Below, piece by piece: positions 29,593 to 38,548 of a stretch of DNA of 64,000 nucleotides. The position numbers were made by a program, and so were the translations under genes. This DNA is from DATFDN01 sp963818885 (lineage in GTDB: Bacteria; Pseudomonadota; Alphaproteobacteria; Acetobacterales; Acetobacteraceae): contig CAWFTP010000004.1 in NCBI GenBank assembly GCA_963818885.1, forward strand, positions 558,001-622,000. The letters run 5' to 3'. Position 1 is the stretch's first letter, and each line of letters begins with the position of its first letter. The notes below the pieces were generated by a model. It searched no databases, was not told the origin of the DNA, and saw only the letters and a list, made by a program, of their open reading frames with translations.

Positions 29593-30789
29593 ATGAACAT
29601 CCACGAGTATCAGGCGAAGGAGCTGCTGCGCGGCTATGGCGTCGCCGTGGCGGAGGGTCATGTGGCCTGGACGCCAGATGAGGCGGTGGCGGCGGCAGGC
29701 AAGCTGCCCGGGCCGGTGTTCGTCGTGAAGGCGCAGATCCATGCGGGCGGGCGGGGTGCCGGGCGCTTCGCCAACGACTCGAACGGGAAGGGCGGCGTGC
29801 GGATCACCCGCTCGGCCGAGGAAGCGCGCGCCGCTGCCGAGGCGATGATCGGGCGCGTGCTGGTAACCAAGCAGACCGGCCCCGCCGGGCGGAAGGTACA
29901 TCGGGTCTATGTCGAGGCCGGCAGCGACATCGCCCGCGAGCTCTATCTCTCGCTTCTGGTGGACCGGAACTCCGGACGCATCATGGTGATGGCGTCCTCA
30001 GAAGGCGGCATGGAGATCGAGGAGGTGGCGGCGCACAGCCCCGAGAAGATCCTGCGCGTGACCGTCGACCCGGCGACCGGCATCCAGGGCTTTCACGCCC
30101 GCCGCCTCGCGTTCGGCCTCGGGCTGACCGGCAAGCAGGTCGGCGCCTTCGCGCGCTTCGTCGACGCCATGTACCGAGCCTTCGTGGGTCTCGATTGCGG
30201 GATCGTCGAGATCAACCCGCTCGTCGTGACGGCCGCGGGCGAGGTGCTGGCGCTCGATGCCAAGATGAGCTTTGACGACAGCGCGCTGTTTCGCCATCCG
30301 GAGCTCGAGAAGCTGCGCGACGAATCCGAGGAGGACCCAAAGGAGCTGGAGGCGAGCCGGCACGGACTAAACTACATCGCGCTGGACGGCACGATCGGCT
30401 GCATGGTGAACGGCGCCGGGCTCGCGATGGCGACCATGGACATCATCAAGCTCTACGGCTCGGCGCCGGCGAACTTCCTCGACGTCGGCGGCGGCGCGAC
30501 CAAGGAGCGGGTGACGGCGGCGTTCAAGATCATCCTGTCCGATCCGAACGTCGAGGGCATCCTGGTCAACATCTTCGGCGGCATCATGCGCTGCGACGTG
30601 ATCGCGGAAGGCGTGGTCGCGGCGGCGCGGGAGGTGAAGCTCTCGGTCCCGCTTGTCGTGCGGCTGGAAGGGACCAACGTCGATCTGGGCAAGGAAATCC
30701 TGGCCAAGTCCGGCCTGCCGATCATCGCCGCCGACAATCTCGCCGACGCCGCCGAGAAGGTGGTCAAGGCGGTGGCGGAGGCAGCCTGA
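29593..30789 (+). CDS. sucC: succinyl-CoA synthetase, beta subunit
   Basis: This 398-residue ADP/GDP-forming succinate-CoA ligase beta subunit has an N-terminal ATP-grasp domain (MNIHEYQAKELLRGYGV, VVKAQIHAGGRGAG) and C-terminal CoA-ligase domain (MVNGAGLAMATMDIIKLYG, NIFGGIMRCDVIAEG). The stop TGA overlaps the sucD ATG, so translation is coupled and subunit stoichiometry maintained. Confidence 0.97.
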   Translation: MNIHEYQAKELLRGYGVAVAEGHVAWTPDEAVAAAGKLPGPVFVVKAQIHAGGRGAGRFANDSNGKGGVRITRSAEEARAAAEAMIGRVLVTKQTGPAGRKVHRVYVEAGSDIARELYLSLLVDRNSGRIMVMASSEGGMEIEEVAAHSPEKILRVTVDPATGIQGFHARRLAFGLGLTGKQVGAFARFVDAMYRAFVGLDCGIVEINPLVVTAAGEVLALDAKMSFDDSALFRHPELEKLRDESEEDPKELEASRHGLNYIALDGTIGCMVNGAGLAMATMDIIKLYGSAPANFLDVGGGATKERVTAAFKIILSDPNVEGILVNIFGGIMRCDVIAEGVVAAAREVKLSVPLVVRLEGTNVDLGKEILAKSGLPIIAADNLADAAEKVVKAVAEAA

Positions 30790-31664
30790 TGGCGATCCTG
30801 GTCGACGCGAATACCCGTGTGATCACCCAGGGCTTCACCGGGGCCCAGGGCACGTTCCACTCCGAGCAGGCGATCGCCTACGGCACCAAGGTCGTGGGCG
30901 GGGTGACGCCCGGCAAGGGCGGCAGCCGGCATCTCGAATTGCCGGTGTTCGACACGGTGATGCAGGCGCGGGAGGCGACGGACGCGACGGCAACCGGCAT
31001 CTATGTGCCGCCCCCCTTCGCGGCGGATGCGATCCTGGAGGCGATCGACGCCGAGATCCCGCTCATCGTCTGCATCACCGAGGGCATACCCGTCCTCGAC
31101 ATGGTGCGGGTGAAGCGGGCACTGAGCGGGTCTTCCTCTCGCCTGATCGGGCCGAACTGCCCGGGCGTCATCACGCCCGACGCATGCAAGATCGGGATCA
31201 TGCCAGGCCATATCCATCGGCGCGGCTCGGTCGGCATCGTCTCGCGATCGGGGACGCTGACTTACGAGGCGGTGGCGCAGACCACGGCGGCCGGACTCGG
31301 GCAGAGCAGCTGCGTCGGCATCGGCGGCGACCCTGTGAAGGGCACCGACTTCATCGAAGTACTGGAGATGTTCCTCGCCGATCCCGAGACACAGCAGATC
31401 GTGCTGATCGGCGAGATCGGCGGCCAAAGCGAGATCGACGCCGCCGAGTTCCTCGCCCGCAGCAACGTCAAGAAGCCGACGGTCGGCTTTATCGCCGGCG
31501 CGACCGCGCCGCCGGGCCGGCGCATGGGCCACGCAGGCGCCGTCATCAGCGGCGGGCGGGACACCGCGGCGGCGAAGATGGACGCGTTGCGCGCGGCGGG
31601 CGTGCATGTCGCGGAGAGCCCGGCGGCGCTGGGGAGCACCATGGTGGAGGTTCTACGGGGATAG
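30789..31664 (+). CDS. sucD: succinyl-CoA synthetase, alpha subunit
   Basis: This 291-residue alpha subunit has a CoA-binding domain (QGFTGAQGTFHSEQAI, GGVTPGKGG) and the active-site phospho-histidine in RRMGHAGAVISGG near 247. With SucC it forms ATP or GTP from succinyl-CoA. The following 194-base gap to sucA contains a hairpin and no recognisable gene. Confidence 0.97.
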   Translation: MAILVDANTRVITQGFTGAQGTFHSEQAIAYGTKVVGGVTPGKGGSRHLELPVFDTVMQAREATDATATGIYVPPPFAADAILEAIDAEIPLIVCITEGIPVLDMVRVKRALSGSSSRLIGPNCPGVITPDACKIGIMPGHIHRRGSVGIVSRSGTLTYEAVAQTTAAGLGQSSCVGIGGDPVKGTDFIEVLEMFLADPETQQIVLIGEIGGQSEIDAAEFLARSNVKKPTVGFIAGATAPPGRRMGHAGAVISGGRDTAAAKMDALRAAGVHVAESPAALGSTMVEVLRG

Positions 31665-31789
31665 GTTTAGGGACCACCTCGGCCATCCGCTGCCCGCGCC
31701 GCTGCGGCGTGTACCTATGCAACGCCATCAACCCAGTGCGCTATCGGTCAGACTCTCGTAACCACGTGACCCGCATTATCTAGCAGCCG

Positions 31790-31824
31790 AACCCGCCCCT
31801 CCTCCCCGGATGCAGAGGCGGGTT
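31790..31824 (+). promoter_or_regulatory. hairpin in the sucD-sucA spacer
   Basis: A perfect 8-base stem AACCCGCC (31790-31797) and GGCGGGTT (31817-31824) with a 19-base loop sits 34 bases ahead of sucA. There is no U run, so it could be a 5' UTR stabiliser, processing site or weak attenuator separating sucCD from sucAB. The role is not determined. Confidence 0.35.
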
Positions 31825-31858
31825 TGCGCGTGGGCGGCAGACATGGGAAGGCACCCGC

Positions 31859-34693
31859 ATGGCAGGGATCGATATCCTCGGCTCGGCGTTTAGCGGCGCG
31901 AATGCTGCGTTCCTGGGCAATCTCTATGCCCGCTGGGCCAGCGATCCCGGCTCTGTCGATCGGAGCTTCGCCGACCTGTTCGGCGCGCTGAACGAGGAGT
32001 CTCGCGCCGTCCTTGAGGATTCGACCGGCGCTTCCTGGGCGCCGCGTCACGACGATCTACCCGCCCGCATCCCGGCGGCGGACGCCGGCATCGCGTCCCG
32101 GGCGGCAATCGTCCACAGCCTGCGGGCGCTGATGCTGATCCGCAGCTATCGCGTGCGCGGCCATCTGGAGGCTCGCCTCGATCCGCTGGGCCTGGTCGTG
32201 CCGCCGCGCCATCCCGAACTCGACCCGGCGAGCTATGGTTTTACTGACGCCGACCTCGATCGGCCGATCTTCATCGACAACGTCCTTGGCCGCGAGACCG
32301 CGACCCTGCGCGAGATCGTCGCCATCCTGCGGGAAACCTATTGCGGGCATGTCGGCGTCGAGTTCATGCACATTCAGGATCCCGGGCAGAAGGCTTGGAT
32401 CCAGCAGAAGGTCGAGGGCGCGCCGTGGAAGACCGGGTTCGACGCCGAGGCCAAGCGGACCATTTTGCGCGAGCTGACCGAGGCTGAGGGATTCGAGGCG
32501 TTCTGCCAGCGTCGCTACGTCACCACGAAGCGGTTTGGGCTGGAGGGTGCGGAGGTCACCATCCCGGCAGTGGACGCGATCATCGCGACGGCGGCCGCGA
32601 GCGGAGTGAACGAGATCGCGATCGGCATGCCGCATCGCGGGCGGCTGAACACGCTCGTGAACATCGTGCAGAAGCCGCTGACCGCCGTGTTCAGCGAATT
32701 CGGCGGCGAGAGCTACAAGCCCGACGACGTGCAGGGCTCGGGCGACGTGAAATACCATCTCGGCACGTCCACCGACATCGACGCCGCCGGCCGTCCGGTC
32801 CACCTGTCGCTGCAACCCAACCCCTCGCATCTGGAGGCGGTCGATCCCGTCGTCGAGGGCAAAGTGCGTGCGCGTCAGGATCAGGCAGGAGACACCCAGG
32901 CGCGCCGCTCCGTCATGGCGATCCTGATGCACGGGGACGCCGCCTTTGCCGGCCAGGGGCTGGTCTACGAGACGCTGGCGATGAGTCAGCTTATCGGCTA
33001 CCGCACCGGCGGGACCGTGCATGTGATCGTGAACAACCAGATCGGGTTCACGACCGTCCCGGCGCACGCCTATTCCGGCCTTTATTGCACCGATGTCGCC
33101 AAGGCGATCCAGGCGCCGATCCTGCATGTGAATGGCGACGATCCGGAGGCGGTCGTCTTCTGCTCCCGGATGGTCGCCGAGTATCGGATGCGCTTCGGTG
33201 CCGACGTCGTGCTCGACATCGTCTGCTACCGTCGCCATGGCCACAACGAGACGGACGAGCCCGCCTTCACCCAGCCGGTGATGTACCGCGCCATCGCCGC
33301 GCAGAAGACGACGCGCACGCTGTACGCCGAGCGCCTGGCGGCGGAGAACGTCGTTACCACCGACGAATCCAAGGCGATGTGGGACGAGTACGCCGCGAAG
33401 CTGGAAGCCGCGAACCAGGCGGCGCAATCCTATAAGCCCAACAAGGCCGATTGGCTGGAAGGTCACTGGTCGGGACTGTCCCGCCCGGAGGGCGAGCCGG
33501 AACACGCTGAATGCGCGACCGGCGTCGAGCCGGCTGTGCTGCGCCGCGTCGGGCTGTCGCTCGCCCGCGTGCCGGAGGCATTCCACCTCAACCCCAAGAT
33601 CGCGCGTCAGCTCGACGCCAAGCGAAAGATGATCGAGACCGGAGAGGGCATCGATTGGGCGACCGGCGAGGCGCTCGCCTTTGGCACGCTGTTGCTGGAA
33701 GGGCACCGCGTCCGGCTTTCGGGCGAGGACACGCAGCGCGGCACGTTCAGCCAGCGGCACGCGGTGCTGATCGACCAGGAGAGCCAGAACGAATACGTCC
33801 CGCTGAACAACATCGCGCCCGACCAGACGCGGATCGAGATCTACAACTCACTGCTATCGGAAGCCGGCGTGCTCGGCTTCGAATACGGCTACTCGCTCGC
33901 CGATCCGCGCACGCTGGTGCTATGGGAGGCGCAGTTCGGCGATTTCGCCAACGGCGCGCAGGTCATCATCGACCAGTTCCTGGCGAGCGGGGAGACCAAG
34001 TGGCTGCGCATGTCTGGCCTCACCCTGCTGCTGCCGCATGGCTACGAGGGGCAAGGGCCCGAGCACTCCTCGGCCCGCATGGAGCGATATCTGCAGCTCT
34101 GCGCCGAGCGCAACATGGCGGTCTGCAACCTGACCACGCCCGCGAACTATTTCCACGCGCTGCGCCGCCAGTTGCGGCGCAACTTCCGCAAGCCGCTGGT
34201 CGTGTTCACGCCGAAATCGCTGCTGCGCCACAAGCTCGCGGTCTCGCCGCTCCACGAGATGGCGACCGGCAGCGCATTCCAGTTCGTCATCCCGGAGGTC
34301 GATCGCATCGCGCCGGACGAGGCCGTGCGGCGCGTCGTGCTCTGCACGGGGAAGGTCTACTACGACCTGCTCGCCGCGCGACGGGAGAGCGAGATCAACG
34401 ACGTGGCGATCCTGCGGCTCGAGCAGATCTATCCCTTCCCGGAAAAGTCGCTCGGGAAGGCACTCGCGCCGTACCGCGATGCCGAGCTGGTCTGGTGCCA
34501 GGAGGAGCCGGAGAACAACGGCGCCTGGACGTTCGTCGACCGGCGCCTCGAGGCGGTGCTCGGCAGGCTGGACGGCATCGCGAAGCGGCCCCGCTATGTG
34601 GGCCGCGCCGCGGCTGCCAGCCCGGCGACCGGCACGGCGCGCACGCACGCGTCGGAGCAGGCTGCGCTCGTGACCGACGCATTGCGCGCGTAA
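31859..34693 (+). CDS. sucA: 2-oxoglutarate dehydrogenase E1 component
   Basis: This 944-residue thiamine-diphosphate E1 decarboxylates 2-oxoglutarate and transfers succinyl to the E2 lipoyl group. Visible elements are the N-terminal E2-binding helix (GANAAFLGNLYARWASDPGSVD), EIAIGMPHRGRLN, GDVKYHLG, the ThDP region (HVNGDDPEAV, RRHGHNETDEP) and the C-terminal transketolase-like domain (QEEPENNGAWTF). GGAAGG lies upstream of the ATG. sucB follows 10 bases later. Confidence 0.97.
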   Translation: MAGIDILGSAFSGANAAFLGNLYARWASDPGSVDRSFADLFGALNEESRAVLEDSTGASWAPRHDDLPARIPAADAGIASRAAIVHSLRALMLIRSYRVRGHLEARLDPLGLVVPPRHPELDPASYGFTDADLDRPIFIDNVLGRETATLREIVAILRETYCGHVGVEFMHIQDPGQKAWIQQKVEGAPWKTGFDAEAKRTILRELTEAEGFEAFCQRRYVTTKRFGLEGAEVTIPAVDAIIATAAASGVNEIAIGMPHRGRLNTLVNIVQKPLTAVFSEFGGESYKPDDVQGSGDVKYHLGTSTDIDAAGRPVHLSLQPNPSHLEAVDPVVEGKVRARQDQAGDTQARRSVMAILMHGDAAFAGQGLVYETLAMSQLIGYRTGGTVHVIVNNQIGFTTVPAHAYSGLYCTDVAKAIQAPILHVNGDDPEAVVFCSRMVAEYRMRFGADVVLDIVCYRRHGHNETDEPAFTQPVMYRAIAAQKTTRTLYAERLAAENVVTTDESKAMWDEYAAKLEAANQAAQSYKPNKADWLEGHWSGLSRPEGEPEHAECATGVEPAVLRRVGLSLARVPEAFHLNPKIARQLDAKRKMIETGEGIDWATGEALAFGTLLLEGHRVRLSGEDTQRGTFSQRHAVLIDQESQNEYVPLNNIAPDQTRIEIYNSLLSEAGVLGFEYGYSLADPRTLVLWEAQFGDFANGAQVIIDQFLASGETKWLRMSGLTLLLPHGYEGQGPEHSSARMERYLQLCAERNMAVCNLTTPANYFHALRRQLRRNFRKPLVVFTPKSLLRHKLAVSPLHEMATGSAFQFVIPEVDRIAPDEAVRRVVLCTGKVYYDLLAARRESEINDVAILRLEQIYPFPEKSLGKALAPYRDAELVWCQEEPENNGAWTFVDRRLEAVLGRLDGIAKRPRYVGRAAAASPATGTARTHASEQAALVTDALRA

Positions 34694-34703
34694 GGGGAGG
34701 AGG

Positions 34704-35969
34704 ATGGCCACCGAGATCAAGGTGCCCGCCTTGGGCGAGAGCGTGACCAGCGCCACAGTAGCGCGCTGGCTGAAGCATGCGGGCGATTCGGTCGCCGCCG
34801 ACGAGCCGCTGGTGGAACTGGAGACCGACAAGGTCACCGTCGAGGTGAACGCACCCAACGCCGGCGTGCTGTCGACGATTAGCGCCCAGGAGGGGGCTGA
34901 GGTGGAGGTGGGTACTGTGCTCGCGCTGCTGGACGGTGCCGGCGCCTCGGCGGCGGCGAAGCCCGCCGCGCCGCCGGCACCCGCGCCTGCCCCGGAACCA
35001 GCGCCGCGCGCGGCCGCCAATCCCCCGCCCGGCATCAACCCGCCGCCGCGTCCGCTCGGTCCCGTCGCGCGTCCTGCCGCGCTTCCTGCGTCGCCTCCGC
35101 CGATGCCCTCGGCCGCGAAGCTGATGGAGGAGCAGCACGTCGCGCCGGCCGAAGTCTCCGGCACCGGCAGGGACGGGCGGGTGACGAAGGGCGATGTGCT
35201 CGCCTTCATCAACCGCCCAGCTCCCCTGCCAGTGGCGCCGGTGGCGAAGGCCCCGCGCGAGGCGGACGCGCGCGAAGAGCGCGTCCGCATGACGCGCCTG
35301 AGGCGCACCATCGCGACGCGCCTGAAGGAGGCACAGAACACCGCGGCGATGCTGACCACCTTCAACGAGGTGGATATGAGCGCGGTGATGGCGCTGCGCC
35401 GCGAGTACCGGGAGGCGTTCGAGAAGCGCCACGACGGCACGCGGCTGGGCTTCATGGGCTTCTTCGTGCGCGCCTGCGTCGCCGCGCTTCGCGAGTTCCC
35501 GGCGGTGAACGCGGAGATCGACGGCGAGGACATCGTCTATCATCGCTACGTCAACATGGGCATTGCGGTGGGCGGGGCGAGCGGCCTCGTCGTGCCGGTG
35601 ATCCGCGATGCCGACCAGATGGACCTCGCCGCGATCGAGCGCGCCGTCGCCGATTTCGGCCGCCGGGCGCGCGACGGCGCGCTGAAGCTTGATGAGCTGG
35701 CGGGCGGCACGTTCAGCATCACCAATGGCGGCGTGTATGGCTCGCTGATGTCGACCCCGATCCTCAACCCGCCGCAATCGGCGATCCTGGGAATGCACAA
35801 GATCCAGGAGAGGCCGGTGGCCATCGGCGGCAAGGTGGAGGTGCGACCGATGATGTACCTCGCCCTGGGCTACGACCACCGCATCATCGACGGCTCCGAG
35901 GCGGTGTCGTTCCTGGTGCGGGTGAAGGAGTGCGTCGAGGACCCGCGCCGGCTGCTGCTGGGGGTGTGA
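34704..35969 (+). CDS. sucB: 2-oxoglutarate dehydrogenase E2 (dihydrolipoamide succinyltransferase)
   Basis: This 421-residue E2 has one lipoyl domain (lipoyl Lys43 in ETDKVTVEV), an Ala/Pro linker about 60 residues long, a peripheral-subunit-binding domain (SAAKLMEEQHVAPAEVSGTG) and the catalytic acyltransferase domain ending in YDHRIIDGSEAV with catalytic His and Asp. The start has AGGAGG immediately upstream. In most alphaproteobacteria lpd or a small gene follows; here a foreign-looking two-gene cassette intervenes before lpd. Confidence 0.97.
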   Translation: MATEIKVPALGESVTSATVARWLKHAGDSVAADEPLVELETDKVTVEVNAPNAGVLSTISAQEGAEVEVGTVLALLDGAGASAAAKPAAPPAPAPAPEPAPRAAANPPPGINPPPRPLGPVARPAALPASPPPMPSAAKLMEEQHVAPAEVSGTGRDGRVTKGDVLAFINRPAPLPVAPVAKAPREADAREERVRMTRLRRTIATRLKEAQNTAAMLTTFNEVDMSAVMALRREYREAFEKRHDGTRLGFMGFFVRACVAALREFPAVNAEIDGEDIVYHRYVNMGIAVGGASGLVVPVIRDADQMDLAAIERAVADFGRRARDGALKLDELAGGTFSITNGGVYGSLMSTPILNPPQSAILGMHKIQERPVAIGGKVEVRPMMYLALGYDHRIIDGSEAVSFLVRVKECVEDPRRLLLGV

Positions 35970-36001
35970 TTGCAAAGGGAAACCAAATAAGCACGTGACG
36001 G

Positions 36002-36025
36002 ATGCGAACGCTGGACAATTCGCAT
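36002..36025. repeat. inverted repeat covering the start of the RusA-like gene
   Basis: ATGCGAA (36002-36008) and TTCGCAT (36019-36025) form a perfect 7-base dyad with a 10-base centre. The second arm contains the A and T of the presumed ATG start at 36024. It could be an operator, or an mRNA hairpin that hides the start. No Shine-Dalgarno sequence is seen here. Confidence 0.4.
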
Positions 36026-36464
36026 GAGTCGTGGTCCCCGGGCTGCCCGCGAACGACAGGATCCGCCGCTCTTCGAGGTCTGCGTTCATGGGCAGCCCGT
36101 CTCGGCCCAGACGGGGAATCGCCAGGCTTTGCAAGCATGGAAGAAGAGGATTCGCGAAGCTTGCCAAGCGGCTTGGCCCGGGCGAACCGCGATTGAGGAA
36201 AGGGCCATTATCCGTGTGACGCACTACTATGAATCGCGGATCGGGGACGTGGACAACCTGATCAAGCCGATTCAGGATGCCTTGCAAGGCATTGCTTACT
36301 TGAATGACCGGCAGATCGATGAGATGATCGGCAACCGCAGAAACATCAACGGATCGTTCAGGGTAAGGCATATGTCGCCATCGCTGGCGATGGCGTTCAG
36401 CGATGGGCGGCAATTCGTGCACATCCGCATATGGCAGAGCCGGAAGCATAAGGAGCTTGGCTGA
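36024..36464 (+). CDS. RusA-like Holliday-junction endonuclease
   Basis: This 146-residue protein matches the RusA fold. The opening beta strand FEVCVHGQPVSAQTGNRQ is followed by the catalytic cluster GDVDNLIKPIQDALQGIAYLNDRQI, giving Asp75, Asp77, Lys81 and Asp95, the four residues needed in RusA. RusA enzymes resolve four-way junctions and are usually phage-borne. There is no in-frame ATG or GTG between an upstream stop at 35988 and 36024, so this start is used despite lacking a Shine-Dalgarno. The stop overlaps the next gene start (TGATG), so the two are coupled. No other phage gene is nearby. Confidence 0.82.
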   Translation: MSRGPRAARERQDPPLFEVCVHGQPVSAQTGNRQALQAWKKRIREACQAAWPGRTAIEERAIIRVTHYYESRIGDVDNLIKPIQDALQGIAYLNDRQIDEMIGNRRNINGSFRVRHMSPSLAMAFSDGRQFVHIRIWQSRKHKELG

Positions 36465-37111
36465 TGCCCAGTGCTCGCGACAGAGCGGTAGAACTTCAAC
36501 GTCAGCGCGTTGCCGCCGATTACGCGCGGCACGGCTACAGCGTGATGCGCCCGAAATCTTCTGAGGGATTGCCTAGCTTCCTGCACGGTCACCGTCCGGA
36601 CTTGATTGCAGAAAGCGCGGAAGAGCGTGTGATCATCGAGGTCAAAACCGCACATTCTTTGAAAGGGTCTAATGAACTGGCTGAACTTGCGTTGAGGATC
36701 GCAGGCGAACCGGGGTGGCGTTTCGAACTGGTTGCAGTGGCATCGGAGGGAGATGAGGCGGCAGCGGTACGCAACCCCCAATGGCTCGAATCCATGCTGT
36801 CGCGACAGTTCACGCAGGGTCAGGAAAAGCTCAAGGATCTCTACCTTGTTGGAGTGCTCAGCTTTCTGATTCGGGGACTGGCAGAGCTGAGCCGGGTGAA
36901 GGTGTCGGAAAAGTCCGATCCTCGGATCGCGCGTGAGCTGGCGTTTCGGGGCGTGATATCACAGGAGGTACTCGACCGGGTTGAAGCCGCGCTCACCTGG
37001 CGAAACATGCTTATGCATAGCCGCCTGGATGGGCTGCCCAGCGAGAATAGGGCTGCGGAAATTAGCCAGCTATGTCGCGAGGTGATGCGGGCGGCTCGCG
37101 AGCCTGCGTGA
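36464..37111 (+). CDS. PD-(D/E)xK nuclease fused to a HEPN-like domain
   Basis: This 215-residue protein has two apparent domains. The N-terminal part carries Asp46 in HRPDLIAE and Glu59-x-Lys61 in VIIEVKT, the spacing of a PD-(D/E)xK (archaeal-junction-resolvase-like) nuclease. The C-terminal part (about 125-215) is all helical and has Arg180-Asn-x3-His185 in TWRNMLMHSR, the R-x4-H motif of HEPN ribonucleases. DNA composition is distinct: 36601-36660 is 29/60 G+C against 38/60 in 37561-37620 of lpd. Its start overlaps the RusA-like stop. A defence or conflict role is inference from domain content. Not recognised as a named system. Confidence 0.7.
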   Translation: MPSARDRAVELQRQRVAADYARHGYSVMRPKSSEGLPSFLHGHRPDLIAESAEERVIIEVKTAHSLKGSNELAELALRIAGEPGWRFELVAVASEGDEAAAVRNPQWLESMLSRQFTQGQEKLKDLYLVGVLSFLIRGLAELSRVKVSEKSDPRIARELAFRGVISQEVLDRVEAALTWRNMLMHSRLDGLPSENRAAEISQLCREVMRAAREPA

Positions 37112-37151
37112 ACTTGAACGAGGATTGAAAAATGGCCTTCGAGAAGCCGGC

Positions 37152-38544
37152 GTGAATGATTCTTTCGACGTCATCGTCATCGGCGCCGGCCCTGGTGGCT
37201 ACGTCTGCGCGATACGGGCGGCGCAGCTGGGGATGAAGGTTGCGTGCGTGGAGAAGCGGGCGACACTTGGGGGGACGTGCCTCAACATCGGCTGCATCCC
37301 GTCCAAGGCGCTGCTGCAATCGTCGGAGAACTTCGCCGCCGCGTCGCATGACTTCGCCGCGCACGGCGTGACGATCGACGCGGTCGGCCTCGACCTGCCG
37401 CGCATGATGGCGCGCAAGGACGAGGTGGTGGCGGCGAATGTCAAGGGCGTGGAGTTCCTGTTCCGCAAGAACAGGGTGACCTGGCTAAAGGGCGCCGCCC
37501 GCATCAACGCGCCTGGCACGGTCGAGGTGGACGGCACCGCCTACGCGACGAAGAACATCGTGATCGCAACCGGCAGCGAATCAGTGCCGCTGTCGGGAGT
37601 CGACGTCGATGAGGAGCGGATCGTCACCTCCACCGGCGCGCTCGCGCTGTCCACTGTGCCGAAGCGTCTCGCAGTAATCGGCGGCGGATATATCGGGCTC
37701 GAGCTTGGCAGCGTGTGGCGCCGGCTCGGCTCCGAGGTAACCGTGATCGAGTTCCTGGACCGCATCGTGCCCGGCATGGACGGGGAGATCGCCAAGGCGT
37801 TCGAGCGCATCCTGGCGAAGCAGGGTTTCAAGTTCCTTCTGCGCACCAAGGTCACGGGCGCGCGTGTCGGCAATGACGGCATCACCCTGACGCTTGAGCC
37901 CGCCGAGGGCGGCGAGGCGCGGGAGATCGTGGCGGACGTGGTCCTGCTCTCGATCGGGCGGCGGGCGAACACCGGCGGGCTCGAATCTCGACGGCGTCGG
38001 CGTCGCGCTGGATGAGCGCGGGCGGGTGCGCGTCGATGCGCATTGGGAGACGAACGTCCTCGGCATCTACGCGATCGGCGATGCGATCGCCGGGCCGATG
38101 CTCGCGCACAAGGCGGAGGAGGAGGGTGTCGCCGTCGCCGAGCGGATCGCCGGGCAGGCTGGGCACGTCAACTACGGCGTCATCCCAGGGGTCGTGTACA
38201 CATGGCCGGAAGTGGCGGCGGTCGGCAAGATCGAGGAGGAGCTGAAGGCGGAAGGTGTCGAATACCGCGTCGGCAAGTTCCCTTTCACCGCCAACGGCCG
38301 CGCCCGCGCGCTCGGATATACCGATGGCTTCGTGAAGATCCTCGCCGACAAGGCGACCGACCAAATACTGGGAGCACATATCATCGGCCCGGACGCCGGC
38401 ACGCTGATCGCGGAGCTCGCGACCGCGATGGAATTCGGCGCCTCGGCCGAGGATGTCGGGCGCATCTGCCATGCGCATCCGACGCTCAGCGAGGCTGTGA
38501 AGGAGGCGGCGCTGGCGGTCGAGGGGCGGGCGATCCACATCTAG
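37152..38544 (+). pseudogene. lpd: dihydrolipoamide dehydrogenase (E3), frameshifted
   Basis: The first frame has the FAD motif GAGPGG (11-16), the redox disulfide Cys43/Cys48 in GGTCLNIGCIPSK and the NAD motif VIGGGYIGLELG. It runs off-frame after RRANTGGL. The second frame continues NLDGVGVALDERGRV to the catalytic HAHPTLSEAVKEA. Deleting the G at 37983 joins them into about 463 residues, the normal E3 length; the total is 3n+1. The GTG at 37152 is the likely start. E3 reoxidises lipoyl groups of SucB, so loss would disable 2-oxoglutarate dehydrogenase unless another E3 exists. Sequence error is likely. Confidence 0.93.
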
Positions 38545-38548
38545 GACG

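Noticed and set aside
31665..31858. Possible tRNA or small RNA gene in the sucD-sucA spacer
   Set aside because: No T-loop (GGTTCRANNCC) or cloverleaf pattern; only one 8-base hairpin is present.
32057..36449. Very long antisense frames across sucA and sucB
   Set aside because: The composition is typical of reverse-complement shadows of conserved GC-rich genes; no domain seen.
36024..37111. Reading the RusA/nuclease pair as a prophage remnant
   Set aside because: There are no other phage genes or attachment-site repeats, both frames are intact and coupled, and catalytic residues are retained. A maintained cassette is more likely, though a relic cannot be excluded.
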